Source of the DNA: Phlyctochytrium arcticum | Lineage: Eukaryota; Chytridiomycota; Chytridiomycetes; Chytridiales; Chytridiaceae | DNA length: 64,000 bases | Assembly: GCA_025602905.1 (NCBI GenBank) | Contig: JAHLKI010000005.1 | Coordinates: 744,001-808,000 of the forward strand | Direction of reading: 5' to 3' | In this document: positions 1-11,798 of the stretch, piece by piece | Numbering within the stretch: position 1 is the stretch's first letter | Layout of the letters: the number at the start of each line of letters is the position of its first letter | Translations under genes and position numbers: made by a program | The notes under the pieces: model-generated | The model's database searches: none | Seen by the model: the letters and a program-made list of their open reading frames with translations, nothing else | What the model was told of the DNA's origin: nothing

Positions 1-35
1 TGCAGCAATAGAGCATATTGTTCGGCAACAGCTAG

Positions 36-3000
36 TCAAATCGTAAGATTCTCGGGTCCTACTTGCACCAGCCAAGTTTCGCTGATTTACTTGAGAACAG
101 GTCAACTTGGCATGCATTCTATGAATATGTCGAACGGATTGGTCAGATTGGAGACGCACACGTAAGTTTCTCGCAGCATGCCCAGCATACGTCCGTATCT
201 TACTTACGCCGTTTATCCCTAGCGCAACCTTGCTTTGAACTTGCAAAACACGATTATGGAACCATTCAACTTGCTGGTCAAGGACATGGATTCAGTTCGC
301 AAAGCGGTATTATATTTAGCATTACACGTTATCTGATTTGTTTCCTTACGCAACCTTTTAGCAAGTGGATAGGGGTTCAGAATACTCCCGAAATCTTCAA
401 GATGCATATGCTTGTTTGCGGAAGGTAAGATTACATTCTGGGCGTTGGACTACAGGCAGAAATGTATTGAAACTCTCTATGCAGGCAAAAGAAGACTATG
501 ACGTACTGCAAGGCAATGCCCAAGAGACACAAAATAATCATCTTAAGGCACGTGCTAATGGCAATATGAGGGAGAAAGACATCGATAAGGTATTAGATTA
601 TGTTGGTACCTGTTAAACTTCTTCTAAACCTGGCTGCCCAGCTTCTTAACAAGGCAACCGTAGCCGCAGACAAAGCCGACGCGGCGAACGAAACCCTTCA
701 AGTCTGTGGTGAGATTTGCAAGAATGCCCAGGAACAGTACTATGGGCAGCTTCTACCTGTGCTCTACGAAGACATACGGAAGGGGGAGCAAAGTAGGGTT
801 GCGTCCGCCAAACAAGTATTGCTGGACAGTTTATTTTTGGAGAAGGCCATTTCAGATGCAAGCGGCGCGGCAGTCGATTTAGCAAACGAACGTGTTGCGC
901 AAATCGATGTAGATGAGGATATAGAAGAGTTTAACGATGTTCATCTTGTGGATGATGCTGATCGCAAAGGGCATAATGTGGCAGTCTCCAACTTGATTAA
1001 CCCCGTCAAAGCCGGCCGCATGCTGTTGAAGCGCGGCGACTTTATAGCGGGTTGGAAGTCACGATATTTTGTCTTGATGGAGGAGCAACAAGAGCTCTAT
1101 TGTTTTGAGAATGAAGCGTCTTTGAAACCCCGGGAAGTGATTTCTCTCAAGCAAAGTGCGATACATGGATTAGATGATTCATATTTCACTCGGCCGTATT
1201 GTTTCCAATTGGTTAACGTGTCCAACAAGGGCCGCCAGACATTCAATCTCATCGCGGAATCCGCCACTGAAAAAGAGGAATGGATGCGACATATTGGGCG
1301 ATTTGCATATTGCTGCATCCGGGGTATGCTAGCTCGTGAGCGGCGGGCACTACAACTGCCAACGCAGGGCTCGGATGAGGAAAAATACATCATCAGGCGT
1401 TCATTCCAGCTCTCTATTATGGAGGCAAAAGAACTTCCTCAAACGCCGACACTGGGAGGGCTCAACCCGTACTGTATCGTCTTGTTCGACGATGTCAAGC
1501 AAGGCCGAACGACGACCAAAAATACTGACATGCCATTCTGGGGTGATGAGTACGAGTTCGAGGACATTTGCGCTCATTTTACCCGCTTGCGCATCGTCAT
1601 ATTTAATCATTCGAGAATGCAGCGCGACGGTGATTTGGGGTATGTCAGTATCAATTTGGAGGCCGCAAAACCAGGAATGCGTGTTGAACAGTGGTACCCC
1701 ATCAAACAACTACCTCGTCCCAGCTCCGACGATGGCTCATGGCGAGGATCCCTCCGGGTTGGATTTTGCTTAAATGTTCAACAACTTTTACCCGCATCCA
1801 CCTACACGCGCTTCTTGGAACTGGCTACCGAGCCGTCCCTCACGTGTATTCGCATTCTTGGCACCGTTTGTGGACAGCAAAGGGAAAACGTGGCCAAAGT
1901 TTTCATGTCGATTTTGCACGCTCGAGGCGAAGAGATTGTAGGATTGAAAACGTTGCTGGAGACAGAGATTCAAGCAACCGATAATCCGAATATCATTTTC
2001 CGAGGAAACACCATTGCTACTAAAGCATTGGACCAGTACATGAAAATGGTGGGAATGGACTATTTGAACGAAACGATTGGCGCTTTGGTACGGCAAGTCG
2101 TGCAGGCTAAAGAGTCGTGTGAGGTGGATCCTACTCGAGTAGAGCAACAGGAACTTCTTCCCCGAAATCGTAAACGCTTGCGCGCAGTTGTCGGCCGATT
2201 TTGGGAGGCCATTCAAGCATCTTTGCGCAATTGTCCTCGCGAATTGATCGAAGTTTTTACCCATCTCCGCTTGAGTGTTTTGGCGCGATGGCCCGGCGAG
2301 GGTCAACAAGTACATTATTCGGCAATCAGCGGCTTCATCTTCTTGCGATTCTTTTGTCCCGCTATTCTGAATCCAAAGTTGTTTGGGCTTATGCCTGACT
2401 ATCCCGACCCTCTTACCTCCCGGACTTTTACTCTCATTGCGAAAATCCTGCAAAACTTGGCCAATTTGACTGACTTTGGGGCAAAGGAACCGTACATGGC
2501 GGAATGCAATGGGTTTATTGAGGCCAACTACGAGGCCATGAAGGCGTTCATTGACAACATATCGGCGGGGTCGCCCACAGGCCGCTCAAATCCACCACCA
2601 CGTATACGGAATGCAGTTTCCCGCCGCGATTTGGATACTCTCTACACGTTTTTCGTTCAAAATTTGGAGGCAGTGGCGGAATACTCATGGACGCCAAACA
2701 CAGATTCTATCAAGGATGAATTGATGCAAACCCTGGCGAAATTAGATTCGGCGCATCGCGAATTTTCCGTGCATTATAAGCAACAACGACTGGGTTCTTT
2801 GACCAATTTGAAACAGGAAGCGTCGCAATCGACACTGGATTTGCGGTCAGCCGCCACTGGACCGAATTCGTCCTCCGGATCGTTGGCACAGAGCGATAGT
2901 AGTAGCATGAGCCGTATAGTTGCTGAGCAACCGCCTCAGCTTGAGCTTCCAATGTTGACTTTGGACCACCCTGAGCGGCCGGCGGGGATTGACCCAAGCG

Positions 3001-4478
3001 CGTCGTTTGACGATTTGCAAACGATATTAATGTCACTTGGCGCAGAAGGATTTTTCCTCTTACCTCCTGAGCAGCAACAACCGATCGCGCCCCCTCGCCG
3101 AGGATCACGGGTCGATAGCACACACAGTGAAAGTCCTCCCGTTTCTCCCCGATCGCATCATCGTAAACGGTCCGGCGGCGGCAAAAGTTTCATTAAAACA
3201 CTGATGGGTGGGGTCGGCAGTCTTGGGTCGCATCACCACAATCATGGTACGGGAAGTGGCAGCGATGCCAGTGCTGGCCGGGCGAGTGTTACTAATGCTG
3301 CTGCTACTGACATGAACCGGGCGGGAAGTGGCAGTCATCTTTACTATCAACCCAACCGATCCAGCGGATCCTTGAATGGCAATAATAATCATGCCGGAAG
3401 TTCACTGGCTGCCCCATCATCAAGCACTGCCGACTCGTTGGGCAACGGTGGTCGTCGCCGCTTCCGCAGTAATTCAAGTTTAACATCCATGACCTCACAC
3501 GAATCCAACTCGTGGCCCAGTTCCCGCCGCGTGTCGGAGGACCAGCGACTCGATAACTTACCACATCCTGCCCTCGCGGCCGTCTCGCAACTCGACCCAG
3601 CCGGCAGTGATTCGAGCTTGGTCGCCACGATCCAGTCCGTCTTTACAAGTGCCACTGGCCGCTCGACGAGTAGCACGACTACAGCGAACCCCCGCGCCCC
3701 GCCCATCCCACCCCACGGAATCAAATCCAGTTCCGGGGCTCCTGCCAAGGCAGCGTCCCTCCTGCACTTTCCAACATCGTCTTCATCATCCTCCATATCT
3801 GGCTCAAGCAGCATGAAGAATCCATCACAGTCGGCGCTCAATATCTCGCGTCCGTCCAACAACGACCGTCCACCTCCACCGACAACACAAAACATTGCCA
3901 TATCTCCTCCCCGCAGCTCATCTAATCCCCACCACACTGCTGGCGACTCTTCCCTGGTCCACCCCCCAACTCGAGTCCGTGGACCCCGCTCCACCCCCGA
4001 ATTCCCCTCTCCTATCCGACCACCACCCAATCCCGGCGTCCAAATCCCTACCTCCTCCCCTCCAACGAAATCACCCTCCTACCTCTCATCCTCGCTCCCT
4101 TCCCCGTCTTTTGCGCTCCCCTCCTACCTGGACATCCAATCTCCTCTCCACACCACCGATCATCATTTTGAAGACTCTCCCACGGCCGGGTTCACACCTA
4201 CACCCACGGGCCCACCAGAGCATTCATCAATGTCGTCACACCACCCCTCTCGCGGCAACTCGGAATCCAACGACACCCTAACCTCACTCTCAACCTCCCA
4301 TTCTCTCCCCGTCATAAATCCCAACGCACCTTCTTCGTCATCTTCTCGCCGCCGTACGAATTCTACCACGTCGAATAATGCGTCGTACTCGACGTCACCT
4401 GCAAGTGATACCGCGTCCATTGACTCAAGAAAGGAGAAGAAGAATCGGAGATGGAGTGTCATGTGGAAGGGGACGTAA
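36..4478 (+). CDS. BAR-PH-C2-RasGAP domain protein, 5' truncated by the window
   Basis: Predicted Ras GTPase-activating protein that would switch off Ras-type GTPases at membranes. Visible exons are 36-161, 223-306, 362-424, 485-589 and 642-4478, in one continuous frame of about 1404 residues; the start lies left of the window because the first visible exon follows a splice acceptor (gctag). Domain order: helical BAR-like region (exons 1-5, to about base 930), PH domain (about 1000-1315, ending in the usual W of EEWMRHI), C2 domain (about 1396-1710), RasGAP domain (about 1830-2530) with the likely arginine finger in FRGNTIATKAL and the FLRFFCPAILNP signature, then a 550-residue Ser/Pro-rich low-complexity tail. 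BAR and PH suggest recruitment to curved or phosphoinositide-rich membrane. The domain calls are firm; the partner GTPase is not visible. The gene is convergent with the helicase. Confidence 0.85.
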
Positions 4479-4933
4479 TTGGGCTACTATAGCATACTTG
4501 TGTACAAACCTGATTTTTTTGTCTCTGAATCTTGAAACGATAACATGTCAATTTACTATCCCTATGCAGCACGCTGTAGGAATCAGAAGAACTCTATCTG
4601 TCCTATTAATGTTATGTCCATGCGGAACAGAACTCAAAAGTCCTATTCTATTATTCCATGCTAATGTAAAGGCCGGTTTCAAACAGCTGACTCCCAAAGT
4701 ATAAAACCAAGAACACTTATTCATTAATCATGCGAGAGGGAAAAAAATCATGCAAGAGGGAAAAAGGGGGGAGGGGAAGAAAAATAATAAACAATGCATA
4801 ATCGAAAAGAAAGAGAAATCGAAATACAGAGAAAGTGATTGAAACTAGTTGGATAGCCGAGGTAGTTTCATCAATGTTGCGTTGAGTGTGTGTGTGTGTG
4901 TTTGCTTGTCAACCTTTGCGGTACGGTAGTAAT
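4479..4933. other. Intergenic 3'-3' spacer
   Basis: Shared 3' flank of two convergent genes. It holds an A-rich stretch around 4740-4800 with two near-identical copies of 'catgcaagagggaaaaa'-like sequence and a short GT dinucleotide run at about 4886-4901 next to the helicase stop codon. I see no gene. Confidence 0.6.
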
Positions 4934-7488
4934 CTACCAACCACCGCCGTTACTGGATGGCTCAGCCTCGCCGAAGCCGGCGTCACCACCGCCAAAGCCA
5001 CCCTCGTCAGCATCACCGCCGCCACCCCAGGCATCACCACCGCCAGCTCCCCAGGCACCACCTCCGCCGGCGTCGTCACCACCAACGTCTGGTCGTGCTT
5101 CTCCGAGAGGTATGTAACCTTCGGGCAAATCAGCGTCCAAATCCTCGATATCAAGAACTTCGCCATCGTCCTTCTCACTGCCGAACAAAATTTAATCAGA
5201 TTTATAGTGTTTCCATGTGAATGCAAAAAAAAAGAAATAGTACCTGGCTTCACCATCATCCATGTTGTTAGCGGCGGCCATCTCAACCAAGAATTCCGGG
5301 ACCTCTTGGCCAACTGATTTGAGGATTTTGATGAGTGGGGCAGCGAACTCGGAGTTCTCCTCGGTGAAGAAACTGGTAGCAAGACCCTGGTTACCGACAC
5401 GGGCAGTTCGACCGATACGGTGAATGTAGTCTAGAATTACGAATGACGATTGGTTAGGTCCTTGTCATAGAGTAGGCGGCAAAGGAAGTAAGACACTAAC
5501 CTTCCATGTTTTGGGGCATGTCATAGTTGATGACGTGAACAACATTGGGAATACTATATTGAAAGTCAGTGCCCGTCTTCCAAAACAATTACAGTTGTTA
5601 AACTTACTCGAGACCACGGGCAGCAAGATCGGTGGCGACCATCAAAACCTTTCTTCGGGCCTTGAAGGCACTGATAGAGTCTTCACGTTCACCTTGCGTA
5701 CGACCACTGTGAACAGATGTGACAGGGAACTCGTGAGTGTAAAGGTACTCGTCAAGGGTGTCGACGGCACGACAAGTGTTGACGAAGATGAGCGTCAAAC
5801 CAGGCTCCTGCTCGTAAAGCACGTCCAAGAGCTTGGCACGCTTGTCAAACTGCTCAACCTTCTCGATCTGAGATAGAGTGTCAGTAAACCTAATAGACAG
5901 AGAATGAGCCAGCAAATGGCAATAATTACCTTTTGAACAATATCCTTGGGAACGGTACCGACTTTGCCGACATTAACCATCACGCAATCAAGCAAGAACT
6001 CCTTGGCCAAAGAACGGATCTGAAGACGGTGAAGTAAATAACGTGCTCCATTATGGCAATTTACAAATGCGCCAAGGTACTTACAGCCTTGGGGAAGGTG
6101 GCGGACAAGAGGGCAGTCTGACGAGACTCATCGTGAGGCATGTCGAATCCGTGAACGATACGACGAACGACTTCCTCGAAACCCAATTCGAAAAGACTAA
6201 AACAAGATATCGGTCAGCGAACCAATGATGATCATCAAATGGTGGAAGGAGGAAGAGCTTACCGATCAGCTTCGTCAATGACCAGGAACTTGACCTTCTT
6301 GAACGAGATGCGGCCCTGCTCAAGCATGTTGAGCAAGATACCGGGGGTAGCGGAAAGAATATCACAGCCACGCTCGAGCTCGCCCATAAGCTTTTTCGAG
6401 TCGGCACCACCGTAGATGACACCAGGTCGAATCCACGTCTTGTAACTATTCAACAGTACAGTGAGTTTGATTCCAAGTGGGGTGAGCACAATTCTGTGCG
6501 TGAATACTTACGCGAACTTTCGGCACTCGTCAAAAGTCTGAGCAGCCAATTCACGGGTGGGGAGAATGACAACCATGGCCGGTTCTGGAAAAACCGTGTG
6601 TCAGTCAATACTAGCCAAGTTGCCATTCCTATGGCATTATACTTACCAATCTTCTTCTTGAAGAAGGATTCTCCCTCAGCAGCCTTACGGATCTTGTCCT
6701 TGCCGAGCTTCAACATGTTGTTGAGCATAGGGATAATGTAAGAAGCAGTCTTTCCGGATCCTGGAGTTGATATAGAGTTAGCCACTGCCTGACTCTTGTG
6801 TTTATACAATGCAAGCTTACCAGTTTGGGCGGTCGCCATCAGATCACGTCCGGAACAGAGAATAGGGATAGCCTCGGCCTGAATGGGCGTAGGCTTCTCG
6901 TACTTCATCAAATCAATAATGTTGTGCATCAACTCGGGGGCCAGGTTGGCCTCAGCAAACTAAACTTTATATTAGTATCGCGAACGATTATGATGAAACA
7001 ACAGACATACGCTGGTGAGCTTGTCTGGCTTGTCTTCACCAGAAGTTTTGACCTCGCACTCGTTAAGACGGTCGAAAGCGGCACCAGATTGAACTCGGTT
7101 CTCCTCGTACAGCTGGAGGGCAAAGTGAGTTTTATGGCAAAATTAACAAAATGTAACTTGAAAGAACACATACCTCCTTCTCAAGCATGGGGTCAGCCTC
7201 ACCGTCCTCCCAACGCTTGGCCATACCAAACCATTGACGGTCCTCAAAGGCGACTTCGGGGAGCTCCTCACCCTTCTCACCATACTTCTTCACTCGCTCG
7301 TCAATGACGGGTGCGGCGGGTTGAAAACCACCACCACCACCTCCACCCCATGCGGGAGCGGGAGTTTGCTCGGTAGTATCATCAGCGGGAGCAGCGTCGC
7401 CGCCGGCACCCCAGGCATCACCGCCACCACCGGCACCCCAGGAGTCACCTCCGTTCGTGTCTTCGGCAGCTCCGTTATCCCAGCTCAT
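4934..7488 (-). CDS. DEAD-box ATP-dependent RNA helicase, Ded1/Vasa-like
   Basis: ATP-dependent RNA unwinding protein of 623 residues. Exons (minus strand): 7174-7488, 7011-7112, 6821-6959, 6647-6760, 6512-6584, 6263-6445, 6085-6196, 5930-6019, 5608-5867, 5501-5553, 5244-5430, 4934-5177; they sum to a clean frame. Motifs in order: AQTGSGKT (I), PTRELA (Ia), TPGIL (Ib), DEAD (II), SAT (III), LIFVNT (IV), RGLDIPNV (V) and HRIGRTAR (VI). Upstream PTPIQAEAIP matches the Q-motif region. Both ends carry Gly/Ala/Asp/Trp-rich repeats built from DAWGAGG-like units, unlike the RGG tails usual in Ded1/Vasa proteins. Motif Ib has Ile where Arg is usual (TPGR). Likely roles are translation initiation or RNP remodelling, inferred from the family. 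Eleven introns of about 50-75 nt make it the most intron-rich gene here. Confidence 0.9.
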
Positions 7489-8420
7489 GCTTTATTTATT
7501 TGACGGTGGAACGTAAAGGAAAGACTATGGGATACAACGAAAATGAGTTTTAGTGAGTGTCTCGCGATTGGAAATATGCAGGAACACGGCAGCGGATGAG
7601 ATGGAGATTCGGATAGATCGCATCTGGGCAAACAGAAAACGGGCCTTGTGCCGATCCAACTGCAGAGCAGTGCCAATCTCCAGGGCCGGCTAGCGCCAGA
7701 AAACGACGGCGGGGAGAGGTAAAGGATATACGGTGCGTACCTGGTCAAAACTTTCCTGCAACTCAGAGAAGGATCCAGAGATTGCTTTTCACTTCCTTTT
7801 CCACCTGAGAACCCTCCTCTTCTCCGCTCCTCTTGGGAAAAGAGCCGATTGTTTCTCGTTTGGAACCGTCCCTGGATCCTGGTTGCAGCCACTTTTCCCA
7901 CGCGCAGTAGCTGGTTAGATTTCCCTGGAATGTTTTTTTCTGACCCCCTCTTTACTTCAAACTGCTGAAGCAGTGTCAGAGCACTGAGAGCAGTCTCAGA
8001 CTTTGTTGATTGCTTTCATCATGAATGGATAGCCCAAGTTCTCTTGAACATGCGCGCCAGCAAGCTGCATCAAACCGTTCAAACGGCCTTCCCAAAGTAA
8101 ATAAACGTCATGCCCGGAGGGTCGTGATGAACAGTTCAGCCACCAACGCGCCACGCATTTCAGTCCAGAGGCCCAGAGTGCAGGCAGCAGTGCAGCAGTG
8201 CAGGGCCTCTGCAGGCACAGCTCCCCAGACAGGGTCCTAGTCAAACTTCTCACAACGAGGTGCGATGCGCAGCGCTAACATGTGGAGTTTGCTGCTTTAC
8301 ATCAAACACTACTGCGGACAAAATGGCAAGATGGGGTCAAGGCTACTGCGCGCTCCGTGTTTGACGCTCCTGAAACCACGGGTAGATATGCAAGATGACG
8401 GAATACTACAATCAAACATA
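7489..8420. other. Intergenic region upstream of the helicase
   Basis: Upstream flank and probable promoter of the helicase, followed by sequence without coding signal up to the transposon target duplication. A short pyrimidine-rich tract sits near 7785-7830. No RNA gene seen. Confidence 0.5.
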
Positions 8421-8429
8421 GTCATTTGC

Positions 8430-8516
8430 GGCGGCTGCCAAATCTCCACCACCAAAATCCTATTTCTCCACCCCCTGACTCATACCTGCCTCTCACAAAA
8501 TGTTTGCACAGCCACT
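8430..8516 (+). repeat. Left terminal inverted repeat of the MULE
   Basis: 87-bp repeat, inverted copy of 11703-11789 with two mismatches. The perfect 9-bp direct repeat GTCATTTGC lies just outside (8421-8429). Confidence 0.95.
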
Positions 8517-8771
8517 CGTCCTCACCTCTTTTGTGACAGCTTTTGTGAACCTGCTTGTGAACAGCTTCTGAAGCAGCTTGTGAACAAACTTGTGAGGAAG
8601 CTCATAGAGACAGGACCCTTGTAAGAACTTTTGATGAGGTCGACAGACGATCTCATGTAATAGCGGAAGACATGTATATTGGAAAGATAAAACGGACTTT
8701 ATGTGATAGCAAACAACAAATTTATAAGATAGGCAAGATCTTGGAAGAAGAGTGAAAATTTGAACCGATAA

Positions 8772-11593
8772 TTACTTTCTCAATGGGCATTTCCAATAAG
8801 TGTGGGAGGCCGAACCGCAGCCACTACATTTCCTTACGGCTCGGACTATGGGTAGTGGAACTAGGGGCAGTGATGTCTCCGGTGAACTACCGGGGGTTGC
8901 AGTCTCCAAAGCCGCGGCTGGGCTGGCCATGTCCGTGTCGGAGAGGAAATCATCCGAGTACACTTGGGTTTCTAAAAAGGCAATAGGGCACTGCGAACGG
9001 TCATGCCCGCGCTCGTGACACACCCCACATTGCTGCTGACTCGCAAGCAATTGGCTTTCAGCAATTTCTCCCGTTGTCTTCGCGCGTTTGTTCCCACGCC
9101 TATGCGTGTTTTTCACAAAGCGACCAAGAGCCGGCTCGCGCACCTCCGAACCTGCGGCAACCGGCGGCAGATGCCATCTTTCAATGAAGTCACTCATTTT
9201 CAGTCCACGATCCTGCTTCTGCATCTCCAATATTTCATGCGAACACGGCACACCCATGACAGTTCTATGCCATGAGGTACAGGGTTTCAGAACCAATGAC
9301 CCTTCACTTAAAATAGTGTTAGGATCGTTTGCTTTGACAATTCTGTCAGCCTTGATCCGCTCTTTATCCACCATGTGAAGGATATGTAAAGGGAGTCGCT
9401 TGTTGACATCCGCATAGAAAGGCTTAATCATGACAGTTGGTTTCGCTCGCTTCTTGCTCTTTTTCTTTTGGTTGGGATCGTCTTGAAGGAGAAAGCGATG
9501 TTGAATTAGGGCATCAGAGGTCGCTTCGGTTCGGTAATTGGCCATCTGTGCGGCGCATTTGTCTCTGATGGTTGTATAGAGGGTGTAGATGGTGGCATTA
9601 GCAGAACCATCATCTTTGATGGCATTCCAGTGCGCTCCTTCCACACGAGAAGTCACAGTGGTATTCAAGTGCTGATGCTTGTCGATATAAATGCTGGACC
9701 AGTGTTGACGGAGCGGGAGCTTATTTTTTTCCAAATAGGCAATTGTTGCCTTATCCACGTCTCTCTCCATCTGTTCCCAAAGTTCCTTGAACTCTTCTTC
9801 GGTGGTAGCATTTTCCAGTTCCTCCCAGGCCCTATAACAAAAGATTAGAACTATCCCTAGGTACCGGTGTGAGAATTACAAAGCGCAGTAAAACTCACTC
9901 TTTGAAGATGGCAAATGCTTCTGCATCATGCTTTTTGTCAGCGTCAACAAAGTTCTTTTGGCAATTCTTTTTAATGTTTTGCCATAAATGCCATCCGCAA
10001 AGTATGATTTTTGTGTTGGGCCACCGACTCTTCACAGCTCCAACAAACGCAGTATCGCAATCGATGACAACGACGGCTGGGGCTTTCGGGAGTGATGCTG
10101 TTATCCTGTCAATTGCAAGCTGGTAGTCTTCGGTGGTTTCGCCTGCCATTAGCATGAACGCGCCCGAAAACGTGTGGTACGTGTTCGTTATTCCCGCGAC
10201 GTGGAGAAGAGGTAACTTGTGCCGATTAGTCCGGTATGTGCAATCCATAATAAGCACATCACCAAACTTTGTCAAAAGCTCCGCCATGTATTGCTGTAGA
10301 CGAGGAGTGTTACAACAAGCACAAATGAAGCTGCTGGCATGACAAACTCACATCCGTTTGAAAAAACAAGTGCGTGAGAACATTTTCCTCATTTTGAATC
10401 ACATCAGTTACAACCCCTTGGTCAACCATTTCCGCAAGATGATCTAGGAGGGCTGCGAGGGGAGAGCGACCTTGCAGTATATCGTCCATTCTTTTCACCT
10501 TCCGATTGCCGATTTCTTTAACAATCATGGGAGACGACGTATGGTCCTTGATGGTCGCCATGATTTTACGCGGCTTAGTTCCTGCTTTGATCATGGTATC
10601 GATGTCGTGGGCAACAGAGCTGTTCTGAGTAAAGCGTCGCGCTTGAAACATAGATCGCAAACCCTCCCTCGTCAATTGCGGATGACCGGTGTGAGTGCCC
10701 GCGCCAGAGCCGTTGCCGAAAATGATCGTCCACTCTCCCACAAGGCCGTCCTTGACTGCACCCTTCAGAATTGCCATATACGTGCAACCTGACTTTTTGC
10801 TTCCCTTGTTGCGCAGTGGAACGCCTTCGTCTTTTGGTCTATACTCCCCATAGCATGCGCAGGGGCGCCACAATTTGTGCACTGGGGTGTTAGGCCCACC
10901 AACGCGCTTTTCTCTCAAGTTTGAAATGGCAAATCCGTTGTCCATAGCAAACTGCTTCAAAGCAAAATCGGCTTCCTCAGATGTAGCGAATGGGCACGAG
11001 GGCGGAGGTGGGGGAGTCCATGCTGCGCAAAAGATGTCTTATCATCGTATGAACCATTTCGTCTTCAATATTATCATACCATTGGAGGTTGGGGAATCTT
11101 GAAGTTCATCCATGACTACCTGATTGCCCAACTGACCGTTGTGTGCCGCGGCATCGCTGGAATTGCCATGTAAGCCGACCTCGGTAATGCCGATACTGGT
11201 ATCTGCGCCTGCAATGAGGTACATTAGACTTAAATAAAGTGATAGGGAAAAAATACATACCTTCGAATTGATGCACACACTCAGAATTGTTTTGGATTTC
11301 ACTGGTCGGGCTCAATCCAGTAACAGTTTCTGCTGAACATAAACAATTGATTTATGAGATTTCTGTAAGGATATATGAACTACTGAACGATATTTCAAGC
11401 TACCATCAGAGAGATCTGGACTGCCATGATCCACAGGTTGTACTACTCGCAAGGCCTTCTGCATCATAGTCGGCGTTACCTGCGTCAATGCCATCAATTC
11501 CGCGAACTTCTGGGCCATCATTCTGTTATTTTCCTCCATGAGCGCTTGCATGGCCTTGAGGACATTTTCGGATGGAGGGTTGCTGCTGGACAT
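8772..11593 (-). CDS. MULE transposase (FAR1 / DDE / SWIM)
   Basis: Predicted transposase of the surrounding element, cutting and joining DNA at the inverted repeats. Exons are approximate: a first exon from ATG 11593, one or two small exons near 11080-11300, a long exon about 11020-10350 with the FAR1-like DNA-binding region (Cys-containing WRPCACYGEYRP ... CTYMAIL), an exon about 10295-9896 and an exon about 9840-8772. The DDE core shows Asp in VLIMDCTYRT, Asp in VVVIDCDTAF and the likely third acid in SRVEGAHW. Then come a SWIM-type CxnCxH motif (CTSWHRTVMGVPCSH) and two zinc knuckles (CGVCHERGHDRSQC and CSGCGSASHTYWKC). No internal stop is seen in the main exons, so the enzyme may be intact. 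Exact splice sites of the 5' exons are unsure. Confidence 0.85.
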
Positions 11594-11702
11594 TTTTTAT
11601 ATTGGGCTACTAAAGAGTGTCGTTACTGTGAGGGGAGTGTTTGTGGGCAAGGAAGGGCAAAAATGGATCTGGGGCAACAATTGTCGGACTTTTGTCCGGG
11701 CA

Positions 11703-11789
11703 AGTGGCTGTGCAAACACTTTGTGAGAGGCCGGTATGAGTCAGGGGGTGGAGAAATAGGATTTTGGTGGTGGAGATTTGGCAGCCGCC
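11703..11789 (-). repeat. Right terminal inverted repeat of the MULE
   Basis: 87-bp inverted partner of 8430-8516. The second copy of the 9-bp target duplication follows at 11790-11798. Confidence 0.95.
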
Positions 11790-11798
11790 GTCATTTGC

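Larger units (their letters stand above)
8430..11789 (-). mobile_element. Complete Mutator-like (MULE) DNA transposon
   Basis: A 3360-bp element bounded by terminal inverted repeats of 87 bp (8430-8516 and 11703-11789) that differ at only two positions; both start GGCGGCTGCC. It is flanked by a perfect 9-bp target-site duplication GTCATTTGC at 8421-8429 and 11790-11798, the length typical of Mutator elements. Inside is a transposase gene on the minus strand with FAR1-type, MULE, SWIM and zinc-knuckle segments. Near-identical ends, a perfect duplication and open exons suggest recent insertion and possible autonomy. Confidence 0.95.

Noticed and set aside
3389..4030. Minus-strand open frame of 213 codons opposite the RasGAP tail
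   Set aside because: Shadow of the Ser/Pro-rich low-complexity coding sequence; no domain and no splice support.
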